Shown in pieces: positions 34,642 through 43,411 of a DNA stretch of 64,000 nucleotides (positions are counted from its first letter, which is position 1; each line of letters begins with the position of its first letter). The DNA is from Roseisalinus antarcticus. Lineage in GTDB: Bacteria; Pseudomonadota; Alphaproteobacteria; Rhodobacterales; Rhodobacteraceae. The stretch is taken from the NCBI RefSeq assembly GCF_900172355.1, contig NZ_FWFZ01000003.1, positions 124,001-188,000 on the forward strand. The letters run 5' to 3'. Under the pieces are notes generated by a model. It ran no database searches, was not told the origin of the DNA, and saw only the letters and a program-made list of their open reading frames with translations. A program made the position numbers and the translations under genes.

Positions 34642-35513
34642 TGGCGAAGCGCTTTGGCGGCAGATACAGCCCCGGCGGGACGGACGAGACGCCGGCGCCG
34701 GCCCCGCTGGACAGCGCCCGCGTCGATGCGGGCGCGGGGGTGAAGGCGAACCTGATGTTCCTGCCGCCCGTCGTGCTGGCCGCGACCTCGCTGGGCTCGG
34801 GGCCGGTGGTGCTGGTGACGGCGCTGGTCGGCGCGGCCATCCTGGGCCTCGGCGCCTGGCTGACCCGCGAGGGGCTGCGCGCCGAGGCCGCCTATGACGA
34901 CCGCAAGGTCGCGCGGCGGCCGGCGCTGCCGCGCAAGATGCTGGGCTCGGCGTTGACGGGTGTCGGCATCGCGATCGCCGGCTGGACCGGGGATGCGGGC
35001 CTTATCGGCGCGGTCCTCTATGGTGTCGCGGCAGCCGGGCTTCACGTCGCGGCCTTCGGCATCGACCCGCTGCGCGACAAGCTGGTCGAGGGGATCGACG
35101 AGTTCCAGCAGGACCGTGTCGCCCGCGTCGTGGACGAGGCCGAGGCCTATCTCGACACGATCTGGGGCAAGATCCAGACCACGGACGCGCGGGCGCTGCA
35201 GGATCGTGTGGCGAGCTTCTGCGCCACCGCCCGCCGCATGATCCGCACGGTCGAGGAGGACCCCCGCGACCTGACCGGCGCCCGCAAGTTTCTGGGCGTC
35301 TACCTTATGGGCGCCCGCGACGCGACGGTGAAGTTCGTCGAGATCTGGAACCGCAAGAAGGACAGCGACGCCCGCGCCGCCTACGAGGCCCTGCTCGAGG
35401 ATCTGGAACAGAACTTCGCGGCGCGAACGGAACGGATGATGTTGGACGATCGCTCCGACATGGATATTGAAATCAAGGTATTGCGCGATCGACTGCAGCG
35501 CGAAGGCGTTTGA
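34641..35513 (+). CDS. XpaC-like protein (5-bromo-4-chloroindolyl phosphate hydrolysis family)
   Basis: A 290-residue protein of the XpaC family. Two pairs of N-terminal helices (about residues 38-75 and 95-140) anchor it; a soluble helical C-terminal domain follows, with IDEFQQDRVARVVDEAE near 152 and RKFLGVYLMGARDATVKFVE near 215. XpaC proteins almost always pair with TelA, as here, and their biochemical role is unknown despite the historical name. The ATG follows GGGGGAG and overlaps the previous stop. Confidence 0.85.
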   Translation: MAKRFGGRYSPGGTDETPAPAPLDSARVDAGAGVKANLMFLPPVVLAATSLGSGPVVLVTALVGAAILGLGAWLTREGLRAEAAYDDRKVARRPALPRKMLGSALTGVGIAIAGWTGDAGLIGAVLYGVAAAGLHVAAFGIDPLRDKLVEGIDEFQQDRVARVVDEAEAYLDTIWGKIQTTDARALQDRVASFCATARRMIRTVEEDPRDLTGARKFLGVYLMGARDATVKFVEIWNRKKDSDARAAYEALLEDLEQNFAARTERMMLDDRSDMDIEIKVLRDRLQREGV

Positions 35514-35540
35514 TTGCGCCCCCAACACAGGAACCGCCTC

Positions 35541-36740
35541 ATGTCCGAGACCACCGCGAACAACATGGCCAAGGCACAGGCGACGCTGGCCGATGTCGAG
35601 AAGGTCACCGCCGTCGTCCTGCCCGAACCCAAGGGAGAGCTTGTCACCATGAAAGCCGCCGATGCGCCGACCTCGACCCTGATCCAGAGCCGTATGGACG
35701 AGATCGACATGTCGGACACCAATTCGATCATCGCCTTCGGGTCGGCCGCGCAGGCCGAGTTGCAGGAGATCTCGCAATCCATGCTGCAGGGCGTGCGCAA
35801 CAAGGACGTGGGCCCCGCCGGCGACAGCCTGCGCGACATCGTGACCACGATCCGCGGCTTCAATGTCTCCGAGCTCGACGTCCGCCGAGAGCGGTCCTTC
35901 TGGGAGCGTCTGCTGGGCCGCGCCGCGCCCGCCGCCAAGTTCGCCGCGCGGTTCGAGGACGTGCAGGGCCAGATCGACAAGATCACCGACAACCTGCTCA
36001 AGCACGAGCACACGCTGCTGAAGGATATCGAGAGCCTCGATCTGCTCTATGAAAAGACCCTGAATTTCTACGACGAGCTGGCCATCTACATCGCCGCGGG
36101 CGAGGCCAAGCTGGCCGATCTGGACGACAAGGTCATCCCCGCCAAGGAGGCCGAGGTGCAGGCCGCCCCCGAAGAGCAGGGGGTGATGAAGGCGCAGGAG
36201 TTGCGCGACCTGCGCGCCGCCCGCGACGACCTGGAGCGCCGGGTGCATGACCTCAAGCTCACCCGGCAGGTGACGATGCAATCGCTGCCCTCGATCCGGC
36301 TGGTGCAGGAGAACGACAAGAGCCTGGTGACCAAGATCAACTCGACGCTGATCAACACCGTCCCCCTGTGGGAGACGCAGCTCGCCCAGGCGGTCACGAT
36401 CCAGCGCTCCTCGGAGGCGGCGAAGGCGGTGCGCGAGGCCAATGACCTCACGAACGAATTGCTGACCGCCAATGCCGAGAACCTGCGGTCCGCCAACAAG
36501 ACCATCCGCCAGGAAATGGAGCGTGGCGTCTTTGACATCGAGGCGGTGAAGTCGGCCAACGCCAACCTGATCGCCACGATCAACGAAAGCCTCCAGATCG
36601 CGGACGAGGGCAAGCGCAAGCGGGCCGAGGCCGAACAGGACCTGCAGAAGATGGAAGCGGAGCTGAGACAGACCCTCGCCTCTGCCAAAGCCAAGCAGAC
36701 CGGCCTTGGGGAAACCGTCGGACAGGCCGCCGGCGCGTGA
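35541..36740 (+). CDS. telA: TelA/KlaA toxic anion resistance protein
   Basis: A 399-residue, almost wholly alpha-helical protein of the TelA (PF05816) family. Family motifs include FGSAAQAELQEIS near 65, the segment around LLGRAAPAAKFAARFEDVQ near 130, and SIRLVQENDKSLVTKI near 250. Long charged heptads suggest coiled coils. TelA genes occur in tellurite, chemical and cell-wall stress operons with XpaC; how they act is not settled. The ATG at 35541 has CAGGAA about ten bases upstream. Its stop overlaps the GTG of the next gene, so the DUF2927 lipoprotein is coupled to it. Confidence 0.92.
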   Translation: MSETTANNMAKAQATLADVEKVTAVVLPEPKGELVTMKAADAPTSTLIQSRMDEIDMSDTNSIIAFGSAAQAELQEISQSMLQGVRNKDVGPAGDSLRDIVTTIRGFNVSELDVRRERSFWERLLGRAAPAAKFAARFEDVQGQIDKITDNLLKHEHTLLKDIESLDLLYEKTLNFYDELAIYIAAGEAKLADLDDKVIPAKEAEVQAAPEEQGVMKAQELRDLRAARDDLERRVHDLKLTRQVTMQSLPSIRLVQENDKSLVTKINSTLINTVPLWETQLAQAVTIQRSSEAAKAVREANDLTNELLTANAENLRSANKTIRQEMERGVFDIEAVKSANANLIATINESLQIADEGKRKRAEAEQDLQKMEAELRQTLASAKAKQTGLGETVGQAAGA

Positions 36741-37708
36741 GGCATCGGTCGCGCATCCTGATGATGGCGGCGACGGCCTGTCTTGGCCTCGCCGCCTGCG
36801 AGCCGGCGCCCGACCGCGGCGCGGAGGCCGACGGTGCCGCCGCCCGGCCCAATTCCGCGCCGAATTCCAGCGCCACGCCTCCTGTGCGCAATGTGGGGCC
36901 CTCGGCGGAAAGCGCCTCGCTTGCGGCCTATTACCGGCGGCTGGAAAACGACCTTCTGGTGCGCGGGTTGATGCGCACCGATGGCGGCGGCCCCGACACG
37001 CCCTTCACCGACACGATGCTGGCGCGGAATTTCGTGCAGATCGCGCTTTACGACGAATACGTCTCGACCGGCGGCCAACTGCAGGCCCGCACCACCCAAA
37101 GCCGGCTGCGCCGCTGGGACATCCCGGTCCGCTACGCGGCCGAATTCGGCCCCGGCGTCCCGACCGGCCAGCAGGCCGAGGACCGCGCGAACGTGCGCAA
37201 CTACGTGGCCCGGCTTGCACGGGTCACCGGCCACCCGATCACCTACGACGAAAGCAACGCCAATTTCCACGTGCTCTTCCTGACCGAGGACGACCGCGAC
37301 AACATCGCGCCGCGCCTGCGGCAGCTTGTTCCGGGAATCACCGACAGCTCCATCCGCGCGTTCCAGACGCGGGATCGCGGGACGCTTTGCCTTGTGCTCG
37401 CCTTTTCGCAGGGGGGAAGCGCGACCTATACGCGCGCAGTCGCCCTGATCCGGGCCGAACATCCGGACCTGCTGCGGCTGTCATGCATCCACGAAGAGCT
37501 GGCCCAGGGCCTTGGCCTGGCCAACGACAGCCCCGCCGCCCGCCCCTCGATCTTCAACGACGACGAAGAGTTCGGCCTTTTGACGACCCATGACGAATTG
37601 CTGCTGCGGATGCTCTACGACAGCCGCCTCACCCCCGGCATGACCGAGGCCGAGGCCGGCCCGATCGTCCGCCGGATGGCGACGGAGCTTGTCGGCGGGC
37701 CGGTCTAA
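36737..37708 (+). CDS. DUF2927 lipoprotein with a zincin-like HEEL motif
   Basis: A 323-residue exported protein. The signal peptide ends in the lipobox LAAC near residue 21, followed by a disordered alanine/proline/serine linker. The globular part matches DUF2927, with LRRWDIPVRYA near 132 and a C-terminal CIHEELAQGLGLAND around residues 250-264. The His252-Glu253 pair with the following GLxND resembles a metallopeptidase active site, but the full HExxH is absent (HEELA), so enzymatic activity is only a suggestion. The GTG start overlaps the telA stop (GTGA). It brings a periplasmic component into the TelA cluster. Confidence 0.82.
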   Translation: MRHRSRILMMAATACLGLAACEPAPDRGAEADGAAARPNSAPNSSATPPVRNVGPSAESASLAAYYRRLENDLLVRGLMRTDGGGPDTPFTDTMLARNFVQIALYDEYVSTGGQLQARTTQSRLRRWDIPVRYAAEFGPGVPTGQQAEDRANVRNYVARLARVTGHPITYDESNANFHVLFLTEDDRDNIAPRLRQLVPGITDSSIRAFQTRDRGTLCLVLAFSQGGSATYTRAVALIRAEHPDLLRLSCIHEELAQGLGLANDSPAARPSIFNDDEEFGLLTTHDELLLRMLYDSRLTPGMTEAEAGPIVRRMATELVGGPV

Positions 37709-37742
37709 GCTTGTCCGGCGCGGCGATTTGGTGACATTCTTC

Positions 37743-37756
37743 CGGGGCAGGCCCCG
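37743..37756 (+). terminator. Short GC hairpin with T-rich tail after DUF2927
   Basis: CGGGGC and GCCCCG arms are separated by AG, followed by a T-rich tail (TTTGACTTTTTC) and then the ribosome site of the SPFH gene. It may partly terminate or modulate read-through into the SPFH gene. Confidence 0.4.
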
Positions 37757-37783
37757 CCACTTTGACTTTTTCAGGAGCGCACA

Positions 37784-38914
37784 ATGGCGATCTTCGACTT
37801 TCTGTCCGGCCAGTTCATCGACGTCATTCACTGGACCGATGACACCCGTGACACCATGGTCTGGCGCTTCGAGCGGCATGGCCACGAGATCAAGTACGGC
37901 GCCAAGCTGACCGTGCGCGAGGGGCAGGCGGCGGTCTTTGTCCACGAGGGCCAGATGGCCGATGTGTTCACCCCCGGGCTCTACATGCTCGAGACGAACA
38001 ACATGCCGATCATGACCTCGCTTCAGCACTGGGACCACGGGTTCAAGTCGCCGTTCAAGTCCGAGATCTATTTCGTCTCCACCACCCGGTTCTCCGACCT
38101 GAAGTGGGGCACGAAGAACCCGATCATGCTGCGCGATCCCGAGTTCGGGCCGACCCGCATCCGCGCCTACGGCACCTACACGGTCAAGGTGAAGGATCCG
38201 GCCACCTTCATGACCGAGATCGTCGGCACCGACGGCGAATTCACTATGGACGAGATCAGCTTTCAGGTCCGCAACATCATCGTGCAGGAATTCAGCCGCG
38301 TGGTGGCCGCCAGCGGCATTCCGGTGCTCGACATGGCGGCGAACACCGCCGATCTGGGCAAGCTGGTCGCCGGTGCGATCTCCGACACCGTGTCGCAATA
38401 CGGGCTGGTGATCCCCGAGCTCTACATCGAGAACATCTCGCTGCCCCCGGCGGTCGAGAAGGCGCTGGACACCCGCACCTCGCGCGGGCTGACCGGCGAT
38501 CTCGACGCGCATATGAAATACGCAGCCGCCGAGGCCCTGCGCCAGGGCGGCGACGCCTCGGGCGCCATGGGGGCCGGGATGGGCGCCGGCATGGGCATGG
38601 CCATGGCCGGGCAGATGGCCGGCCAGTTCGCCGGGGCCGCCGGACCGTGGGGCGGGGCGCGTCAGCCCGCCGCCGCCGCCGCGCCCGCCCCGCCGCCGCC
38701 GCCGGTCGAACATGTCTGGCACATCGCCAAGAACGGCGAGACCTCGGGCCCGTTCTCGAAAGCCAGCATGGGCAAGATGGCCGCCACCGGCGATCTGACC
38801 CGCGAGACCTACGTCTGGACCGCCGGCCAGGACGGCTGGATGAAAGCCGACGACGTGGCCGAGCTTGCGCAATTGTTCACCGTGATGCCCCCGCCACCGC
38901 CACCGGGGGTCTGA
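37784..38914 (+). CDS. SPFH domain protein with C-terminal GYF-2 domain (YdjI-like)
   Basis: A 376-residue protein with three parts. Residues about 30-240 form an SPFH (band 7) domain of the YdjI/virion-core-like group, with VFTPGLYMLETNN, GTKNPIMLRDPEFG and LVIPELYIENISLP. A methionine-, glycine- and alanine-rich linker follows (about 255-300), then a proline run and a GYF-2 domain (WHIAKNGETSGPFSKASM, WTAGQDGWMKADD) to about 360. It should scaffold at the membrane and recruit proline-rich partners. Bacillus YdjI, a relative, works with PspA and the zinc-ribbon protein YdjG in membrane stress. AGGAG precedes the ATG by seven bases. The gene is followed after three bases by a lipoprotein gene. 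Confidence 0.87.
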   Translation: MAIFDFLSGQFIDVIHWTDDTRDTMVWRFERHGHEIKYGAKLTVREGQAAVFVHEGQMADVFTPGLYMLETNNMPIMTSLQHWDHGFKSPFKSEIYFVSTTRFSDLKWGTKNPIMLRDPEFGPTRIRAYGTYTVKVKDPATFMTEIVGTDGEFTMDEISFQVRNIIVQEFSRVVAASGIPVLDMAANTADLGKLVAGAISDTVSQYGLVIPELYIENISLPPAVEKALDTRTSRGLTGDLDAHMKYAAAEALRQGGDASGAMGAGMGAGMGMAMAGQMAGQFAGAAGPWGGARQPAAAAAPAPPPPPVEHVWHIAKNGETSGPFSKASMGKMAATGDLTRETYVWTAGQDGWMKADDVAELAQLFTVMPPPPPPGV

Positions 38915-38917
38915 CAG

Positions 38918-39322
38918 ATGATCCGCCCCCTCTGCACGCTCGTCCTTGCCGCCGCCGTTTGCGCCGGCTGTGGGCCGCAACGCCCCGAAGGCGCCGTGGC
39001 GCTTGACCTGTCGGGGGCGCAGCAGGCGTTCTTCGCATCCAACCCCGCGGCCTCGGGTGTGCGCATCATTGCCGAGGGCAAGGGCCGCTACGACGTCGCG
39101 CGGGATGGCACGGCGCTCTATCGGCCCAGCGGGTCCACCTCGGGGCTGACGACGTCGACGGACGCGGTCAGCGTCTCGGGCAACACGCTCTGCGTGCCGC
39201 CCTCGGGCACCTGGACCGGTGTGTGCATCGACGTCTTCGACACCGGAACGGGCTATTTCTGCGAGGGCACCTTCGGCAACAATGCCAGCTGGGCCGTTCC
39301 CTGCCGGTTCGAGCCGGTCTGA
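38918..39322 (+). CDS. Lipoprotein of unknown function in the SPFH operon
   Basis: A 134-residue lipoprotein. The signal peptide LCTLVLAAAVCAGC ends at the lipid-modified cysteine near residue 18. The mature part has four more cysteines, in LCVPPSG, VCIDVF, FCEGTF and PCRFEP, placed as two probable disulfides in a small beta-rich domain. No family recognised. It begins three bases after the SPFH gene and so is co-expressed with it; a hairpin after the stop closes the transcript. Confidence 0.78.
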   Translation: MIRPLCTLVLAAAVCAGCGPQRPEGAVALDLSGAQQAFFASNPAASGVRIIAEGKGRYDVARDGTALYRPSGSTSGLTTSTDAVSVSGNTLCVPPSGTWTGVCIDVFDTGTGYFCEGTFGNNASWAVPCRFEPV

Positions 39323-39325
39323 CAT

Positions 39326-39347
39326 CCGCCGCGCCCCAAAGCGGCGG
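39326..39347 (+). terminator. Hairpin after the SPFH-lipoprotein genes
   Basis: Arms CCGCCGC (39326-39332) and GCGGCGG (39341-39347) pair perfectly with an eight-base loop, four bases after the lipoprotein stop. Confidence 0.55.
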
Positions 39348-39387
39348 GGCCTGAAACTTCGGGCCCGCGTCCTACGTGGCTGATCGC

Positions 39388-39978
39388 ATGGATGCCCAAG
39401 TTTCATATTCCGACGCAGGCTCGGTCAGGGCGCGGCTGACGCGGGCGATACCTGCACGGCGGGTTGCGCTGAAGTGGATGCACTGGACGATCGTGCCGTT
39501 CTTCATCTGGTTCCTGCTGGTCCAGCCCGATGACGTGCGCCACGTCGGCCAATGGGCGGTGCGGCTGCACTCCGTCTTCGGGCTGGTCTTCGTGACCCTG
39601 TCGCTGCTCTGGACCGCCGACTTCCTGCGCCGCGGCCTTGCCGGGCGCCCGGGGCCGAAGCTGTGCGGTTGGCAGCGGCGGTTTCACGGGCTGCTGCACC
39701 GGACGCTGGTGCTGGGGCTTTTCGGCGTGGCGCTTACCGGGTTCCTGCTCGGGCTCACCTCGACGGTGCTGCTTTGGGCCGGGGGGATCGTGCCGATCGC
39801 GCCGCCCCTCGCCCTGCCCCGCGCGAGCGAGATCGTGGGCCTGGTGCACTACGTGGAGTTCTACGGCCTCGCGCTCGTGGCCCTGATTCACGCGGGCTTT
39901 CACCTCTGGCGCCACCTGCGGCTGCGCGACAACGCCCTGCGGATCATGGCGCCCCGCTTCCTGCACCGGTTCCTTTAG
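39388..39978 (+). CDS. Cytochrome b561-like membrane protein
   Basis: A 196-residue membrane protein with four helices and histidines placed as haem ligands: LKWMHWTIVPFF near 31, VRLHSVFGLVF near 56, RRFHGLLHRTL near 98 and HYVEFYGLALVALIHAGFHLWRH near 155-178. This is the plan of cytochrome b561 and of NiFe-hydrogenase or formate dehydrogenase b subunits. It would carry electrons within the inner membrane. The ATG at 39388 was chosen over a GTG at 39376; neither has a good ribosome site. Its partner is not evident. Confidence 0.8.
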   Translation: MDAQVSYSDAGSVRARLTRAIPARRVALKWMHWTIVPFFIWFLLVQPDDVRHVGQWAVRLHSVFGLVFVTLSLLWTADFLRRGLAGRPGPKLCGWQRRFHGLLHRTLVLGLFGVALTGFLLGLTSTVLLWAGGIVPIAPPLALPRASEIVGLVHYVEFYGLALVALIHAGFHLWRHLRLRDNALRIMAPRFLHRFL

Positions 39979-40511
39979 CTCGTGGGGATGATCCCGGCGC
40001 AGGCATCCGCCGGCAGCACGGCGTCATCGTCCCGCAGCGCCTTGAACGGCCGGTAGGAGCCCACGCGCGAGGCCTCGTGCAACTCGTTGTCGAGGCACAG
40101 GTCCTGCCCCAGGTTGCCGAGGTTGAACCCGAACCCGCCCGGGCCGCAATCGTCGCCCCGCCCGTTCATGTTCCAGCCCTGCGGCATCGCGTAGGACGGG
40201 TGAGAGACGGCGAATTCGCTCCGGTCCGGCAGGAAGGTCAGGATCCAGGTGGTCTCCGGGGCCAGGTCGGACAGCGCCCAGCGCCCGACCTTCCGGTCCG
40301 CCACGAAGCCCTCGATCACGAAACACGAGATGTCGTCCTGATCGACGAAGGGCGCGGTCGCGAGATCGGCATCGAAGGACATCGCGCCCTGCATCTTGTA
40401 GCCGCCGTCGCCGATCCACTCGAAGACATAAGTCGCCTCCTGGGCGCAGGCCGCCCCCACGGCCATGTTCGACGCCAGAAGCGCGGCAAAGATACGCTGA
40501 GATACCGCCAT
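39975..40511 (-). CDS. Secreted protein of unknown function
   Basis: A 178-residue exported protein with a Sec signal peptide (SQRIFAALLASNMAVGAACAQE, cleavage after about residue 24). The mature part begins TYVFEWIGDGGYKMQGAMSF, a beta-rich start seen in PEP-CTERM-like or hypothetical secreted proteins, and has cysteines in ISCFVIEG, DDCGPGG and DLCLDN. No C-terminal anchor is seen. The ATG at 40511 follows GGGAGG. The stop overlaps the end of the cytochrome gene on the other strand by four bases. Function unknown. Confidence 0.72.
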   Translation of the reverse strand: MAVSQRIFAALLASNMAVGAACAQEATYVFEWIGDGGYKMQGAMSFDADLATAPFVDQDDISCFVIEGFVADRKVGRWALSDLAPETTWILTFLPDRSEFAVSHPSYAMPQGWNMNGRGDDCGPGGFGFNLGNLGQDLCLDNELHEASRVGSYRPFKALRDDDAVLPADACAGIIPTS

Positions 40512-40707
40512 GCCGGGGCCTCCCTTCCTTAACAAATCGCTAATGAAACTAACCGCTCCGGGCAGTGGCGCAACCGGGCGGGGGCCGCAAAGTTACCCGA
40601 AGGTTAACGCGGCCTCGCCCGGCCGGCCGGTCCGGCGAAAGGCGGTTTCCCCCCGGGGCGATGCGAATTAGTCTCGGCCCCGACAGGCGGGCAAGAAGGG
40701 GCGGACC

Positions 40708-41799
40708 ATGGCCGAGGAACATCGCTTTCCCTGTGTGCAATGCGGGGCGGACATGCGGTTCGACCCCGGCGAGGACCGGCTGATCTGCGACCATTGCGGC
40801 CACACCGAGGCGATGCAGGACGAGGTCGGCCCCTGGGCCGGGCATGCGATCCGCGAGCTCGATTTCCAAAGCGCGGTCGCCGGCCAGATCGGCGAGGCCG
40901 AGATGGAGGAGACGCGCACGCTCTCCTGCCCCAATTGCGGCGCACAGGTGGAGTTCGACAGCGACACCCACGCCACCGAATGCCCGTTCTGCGCCACCCC
41001 GGTCGTGACCGACACCGGCACCCACCGCCATATCAAGCCGCGCGGGCTGCTGCCCTTCAGGCTGGAGGAACGCGCGGCCCACGACGCGATGAACGAGTGG
41101 CTGGGCAAGCTGTGGTTCGCCCCCTCCGGCCTGCAGGAATATGCCCGCAAGGGGCGGCGGATGTCGGGGATCTATGTGCCCTACTGGACCTTCGACGCCG
41201 ATACCAAAAGCCGCTATTCCGGCGAGCGGGGCGACGATTACTACGTCACGCGGACGGTGATGCGCGACGGCAAGCGGACCCAGGTGCGCGAGCGCAGGAC
41301 CCGCTGGTCGCGCCGGTCGGGCCGGGTCGCGCGGTTCTTCGACGATGTCCTGGTGCTGGCCTCGAAATCCCTGCCCAAAAGCTACACCGACGCGCTGGAA
41401 CCCTGGGACCTGTCCGAGCTGGAGCCCTACAAGCCCGATTTCCTGGCCGGATTCCGCGCGGAAGGCTACCAGGTGCAGCTCGACGAAGGATTCGTCGAGG
41501 CGCGGGCCTACATGGACCGGATGATCCTGCGGGACGTCAAGTTCGACATCGGCGGGGACCGACAGCGGGTGCACGACATCGACACCGAGGTGGACAAGGT
41601 CACCTTCAAGCACATCCTGCTGCCGGTCTGGCTCGCCGCCTACAAGTATCGCGGGACCTCCTACCGCTTCGTGGTCAACGGCCGCACCGGCAAGGTGAAG
41701 GGCGAGCGGCCCTGGTCCGCCTGGAAGATCGCCTTTGCCGTCGTGGTCGGGGTGATCCTCGCGGCCGGTATCGGCTATGTGATCGCGATGAACCAATAA
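40708..41799 (+). CDS. Double zinc-ribbon membrane protein (YdjG/TFIIB-ribbon type)
   Basis: A 363-residue protein. Two N-terminal zinc ribbons have Cys9, Cys12, Cys27, Cys30 and Cys74, Cys77, Cys92, Cys95. A beta-rich middle includes IYVPYWTFDADTKSRYSGERG near 153 and the LPVWLAAYKYRG motif near 310, and a single helix (about 338-358, FAVVVGVILAAGIGYVIA) ends the protein in the membrane. This layout recalls Bacillus YdjG, which with YdjH anchors the SPFH protein YdjI. An SPFH gene lies 1.8 kb upstream on the same strand. Homologues are often misnamed as primosomal helicase fragments; no helicase motifs exist here. Confidence 0.8.
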   Translation: MAEEHRFPCVQCGADMRFDPGEDRLICDHCGHTEAMQDEVGPWAGHAIRELDFQSAVAGQIGEAEMEETRTLSCPNCGAQVEFDSDTHATECPFCATPVVTDTGTHRHIKPRGLLPFRLEERAAHDAMNEWLGKLWFAPSGLQEYARKGRRMSGIYVPYWTFDADTKSRYSGERGDDYYVTRTVMRDGKRTQVRERRTRWSRRSGRVARFFDDVLVLASKSLPKSYTDALEPWDLSELEPYKPDFLAGFRAEGYQVQLDEGFVEARAYMDRMILRDVKFDIGGDRQRVHDIDTEVDKVTFKHILLPVWLAAYKYRGTSYRFVVNGRTGKVKGERPWSAWKIAFAVVVGVILAAGIGYVIAMNQ

Positions 41800-41896
41800 C
41801 CCGCGCGGCCGGTGGCCCCGGCAGACAGCGCACCCGCGCTCTGGACGCGCCCGCGCCGGGCGGTCATGTTCGGGCCAATCAATTCTGGAGGTGACG

Positions 41897-42811
41897 ATGA
41901 TCCTGGCCTGCGGCGAAGCCCTGATCGACATGCTGCCACGCAAGAGCGCGGCGGGCGAGGATGCGTTCGCGCCCTACCCGGGTGGCGCGGTGTTCAACAC
42001 CGCCATCGCGCTGGGGAGGCTGGGGGCGCCGGTCAGCTTCTTCTCCGGCATCTCCACCGACATGTTTGGTGACATGCTGCGCGGCTCGCTGGCCGACAGC
42101 GGCGTCGACACCGGCCCCGCCGCCCTGTCCGACCGCCCCACGACGCTGGCCTTCGTGAAGCTGGTCGAGGGCTCCGCCACCTATGCCTTCTACGACGAGA
42201 ACACCGCCGGCCGCCTGCTGACAGAGGCGGACCTGCCCGACGTCTCGGCCGACGCGCTGTTCTTCGGCGGCATATCGCTCGCGGTCGAGCCCTGCGGCGC
42301 GGCCTACGAGGCGCTGATGCTGCGCGAGGCCGGCCGGCGGGTCACGATGATCGACCCGAACATCCGCCCCTCCTTCATTCGTGACCCTGCACGTTATCGC
42401 GCCCGGATCGACCGGATGGTGGCTACCGCGGACATCGTGAAGCTGTCGGACGAGGATCTGCGCTGGCTTGGCGGCGAGGGCGACCTGGCCAGCCTCGCCG
42501 AGGGGATCGTCGCGAAGGGCCCGAAACTCGTCTGCATCACCGAAGGGCCAAAGGGCGTCACCGGGTATTCGGCCCACGGCGCGACCTTCGTCGCCTCCGA
42601 GCGGGCCGAGGTCGTGGACACCGTCGGGGCTGGCGACACCTTCAACGGCGGCCTGCTAGCCAGCCTTCACGCGGCCGGAGCGCTGACCCGCGACGGGATC
42701 GGGGCGCTGACCGAGGACACGATCCGCGCCGCCCTGACCATAGGCGCTCGCAGCGCGGCGATCACCGTCAGCCGCGCCGGCGCGAACCCGCCCTGGGCCC
42801 ACGAATTGTGA
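41897..42811 (+). CDS. PfkB-family carbohydrate kinase (fructokinase-like)
   Basis: A 304-residue ribokinase-family sugar kinase. The N-terminal [10 protein letters not shown] and the glycine-rich [17 protein letters not shown] near 30-45 bind the sugar. The C-terminal [12 protein letters not shown] near 240 holds the catalytic base Asp and the anion hole. The sequence resembles fructokinase more than ribokinase or 2-keto-3-deoxygluconate kinase, but sugar choice cannot be fixed. The ATG at 41897 has GGAG six bases upstream; a GTG two codons earlier is open. The stop overlaps the dtd start (GTGA). Confidence 0.88.
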   Translation: MILACGEALIDMLPRKSAAGEDAFAPYPGGAVFNTAIALGRLGAPVSFFSGISTDMFGDMLRGSLADSGVDTGPAALSDRPTTLAFVKLVEGSATYAFYDENTAGRLLTEADLPDVSADALFFGGISLAVEPCGAAYEALMLREAGRRVTMIDPNIRPSFIRDPARYRARIDRMVATADIVKLSDEDLRWLGGEGDLASLAEGIVAKGPKLVCITEGPKGVTGYSAHGATFVASERAEVVDTVGAGDTFNGGLLASLHAAGALTRDGIGALTEDTIRAALTIGARSAAITVSRAGANPPWAHEL

Positions 42812-43251
42812 GGGCGCTGCTGCAACGGGTGACCGAGGCCTCGGTCACCGTCGACGGCGAGACCATCGCCGAGATAGGCCCCGGGCTGCTGGTGCTCGCC
42901 TGTGCCATGGCGGGCGACGGGCCGGACCAGCCCGGCAAGCTCGCCGCCAAGATCGCGAAGCTGCGGATCTTTGCCGACGAGGCGGGCAAGATGAACCGTG
43001 CGCTGGTCGATACCGGTGGCGCGGCGCTGGTGGTCAGCCAGTTCACCCTGGCGGCCGATACCTCGCGCGGGAACCGCCCCGGGTTTTCCGCCGCAGCGCC
43101 GCCCGCCGAGGGAGAGGCGCTCAATCTTGCCCTGGCCGAGGCCCTGGCGGGGTTGGGCATTCCCACCGGGACCGGGCGCTTTGGCGCCGACATGAAGGTG
43201 CGCCTGCTCAACGACGGACCGGTGACGATCTGGATCGACACCGACGGCTAG
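42808..43251 (+). CDS. dtd: D-aminoacyl-tRNA deacylase
   Basis: A 147-residue Dtd that removes D-amino acids and glycine mischarged on tRNA. The N-terminal [13 protein letters not shown], the [16 protein letters not shown] motif near residues 74-89 and the [11 protein letters not shown] motif near 134 form the active site. Length is exactly that of the family. It starts at a GTG that overlaps the sugar kinase stop. Confidence 0.95.
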   Translation: MRALLQRVTEASVTVDGETIAEIGPGLLVLACAMAGDGPDQPGKLAAKIAKLRIFADEAGKMNRALVDTGGAALVVSQFTLAADTSRGNRPGFSAAAPPAEGEALNLALAEALAGLGIPTGTGRFGADMKVRLLNDGPVTIWIDTDG

Positions 43252-43411
43252 ATGCCGGGCGCCGGGCGGCAGGTCTCGCGCCGTCCCAATCACATGCCGC
43301 GCAGATCGCCGCCAACAGCATCCGCGGCGCCGGGGCGGCGCGAGGAATCGCTTGCCCGACGTGGGAATCGGCCCAAACTGAACGGGAAGCTACAACGAAG
43401 GACACCCTGCC

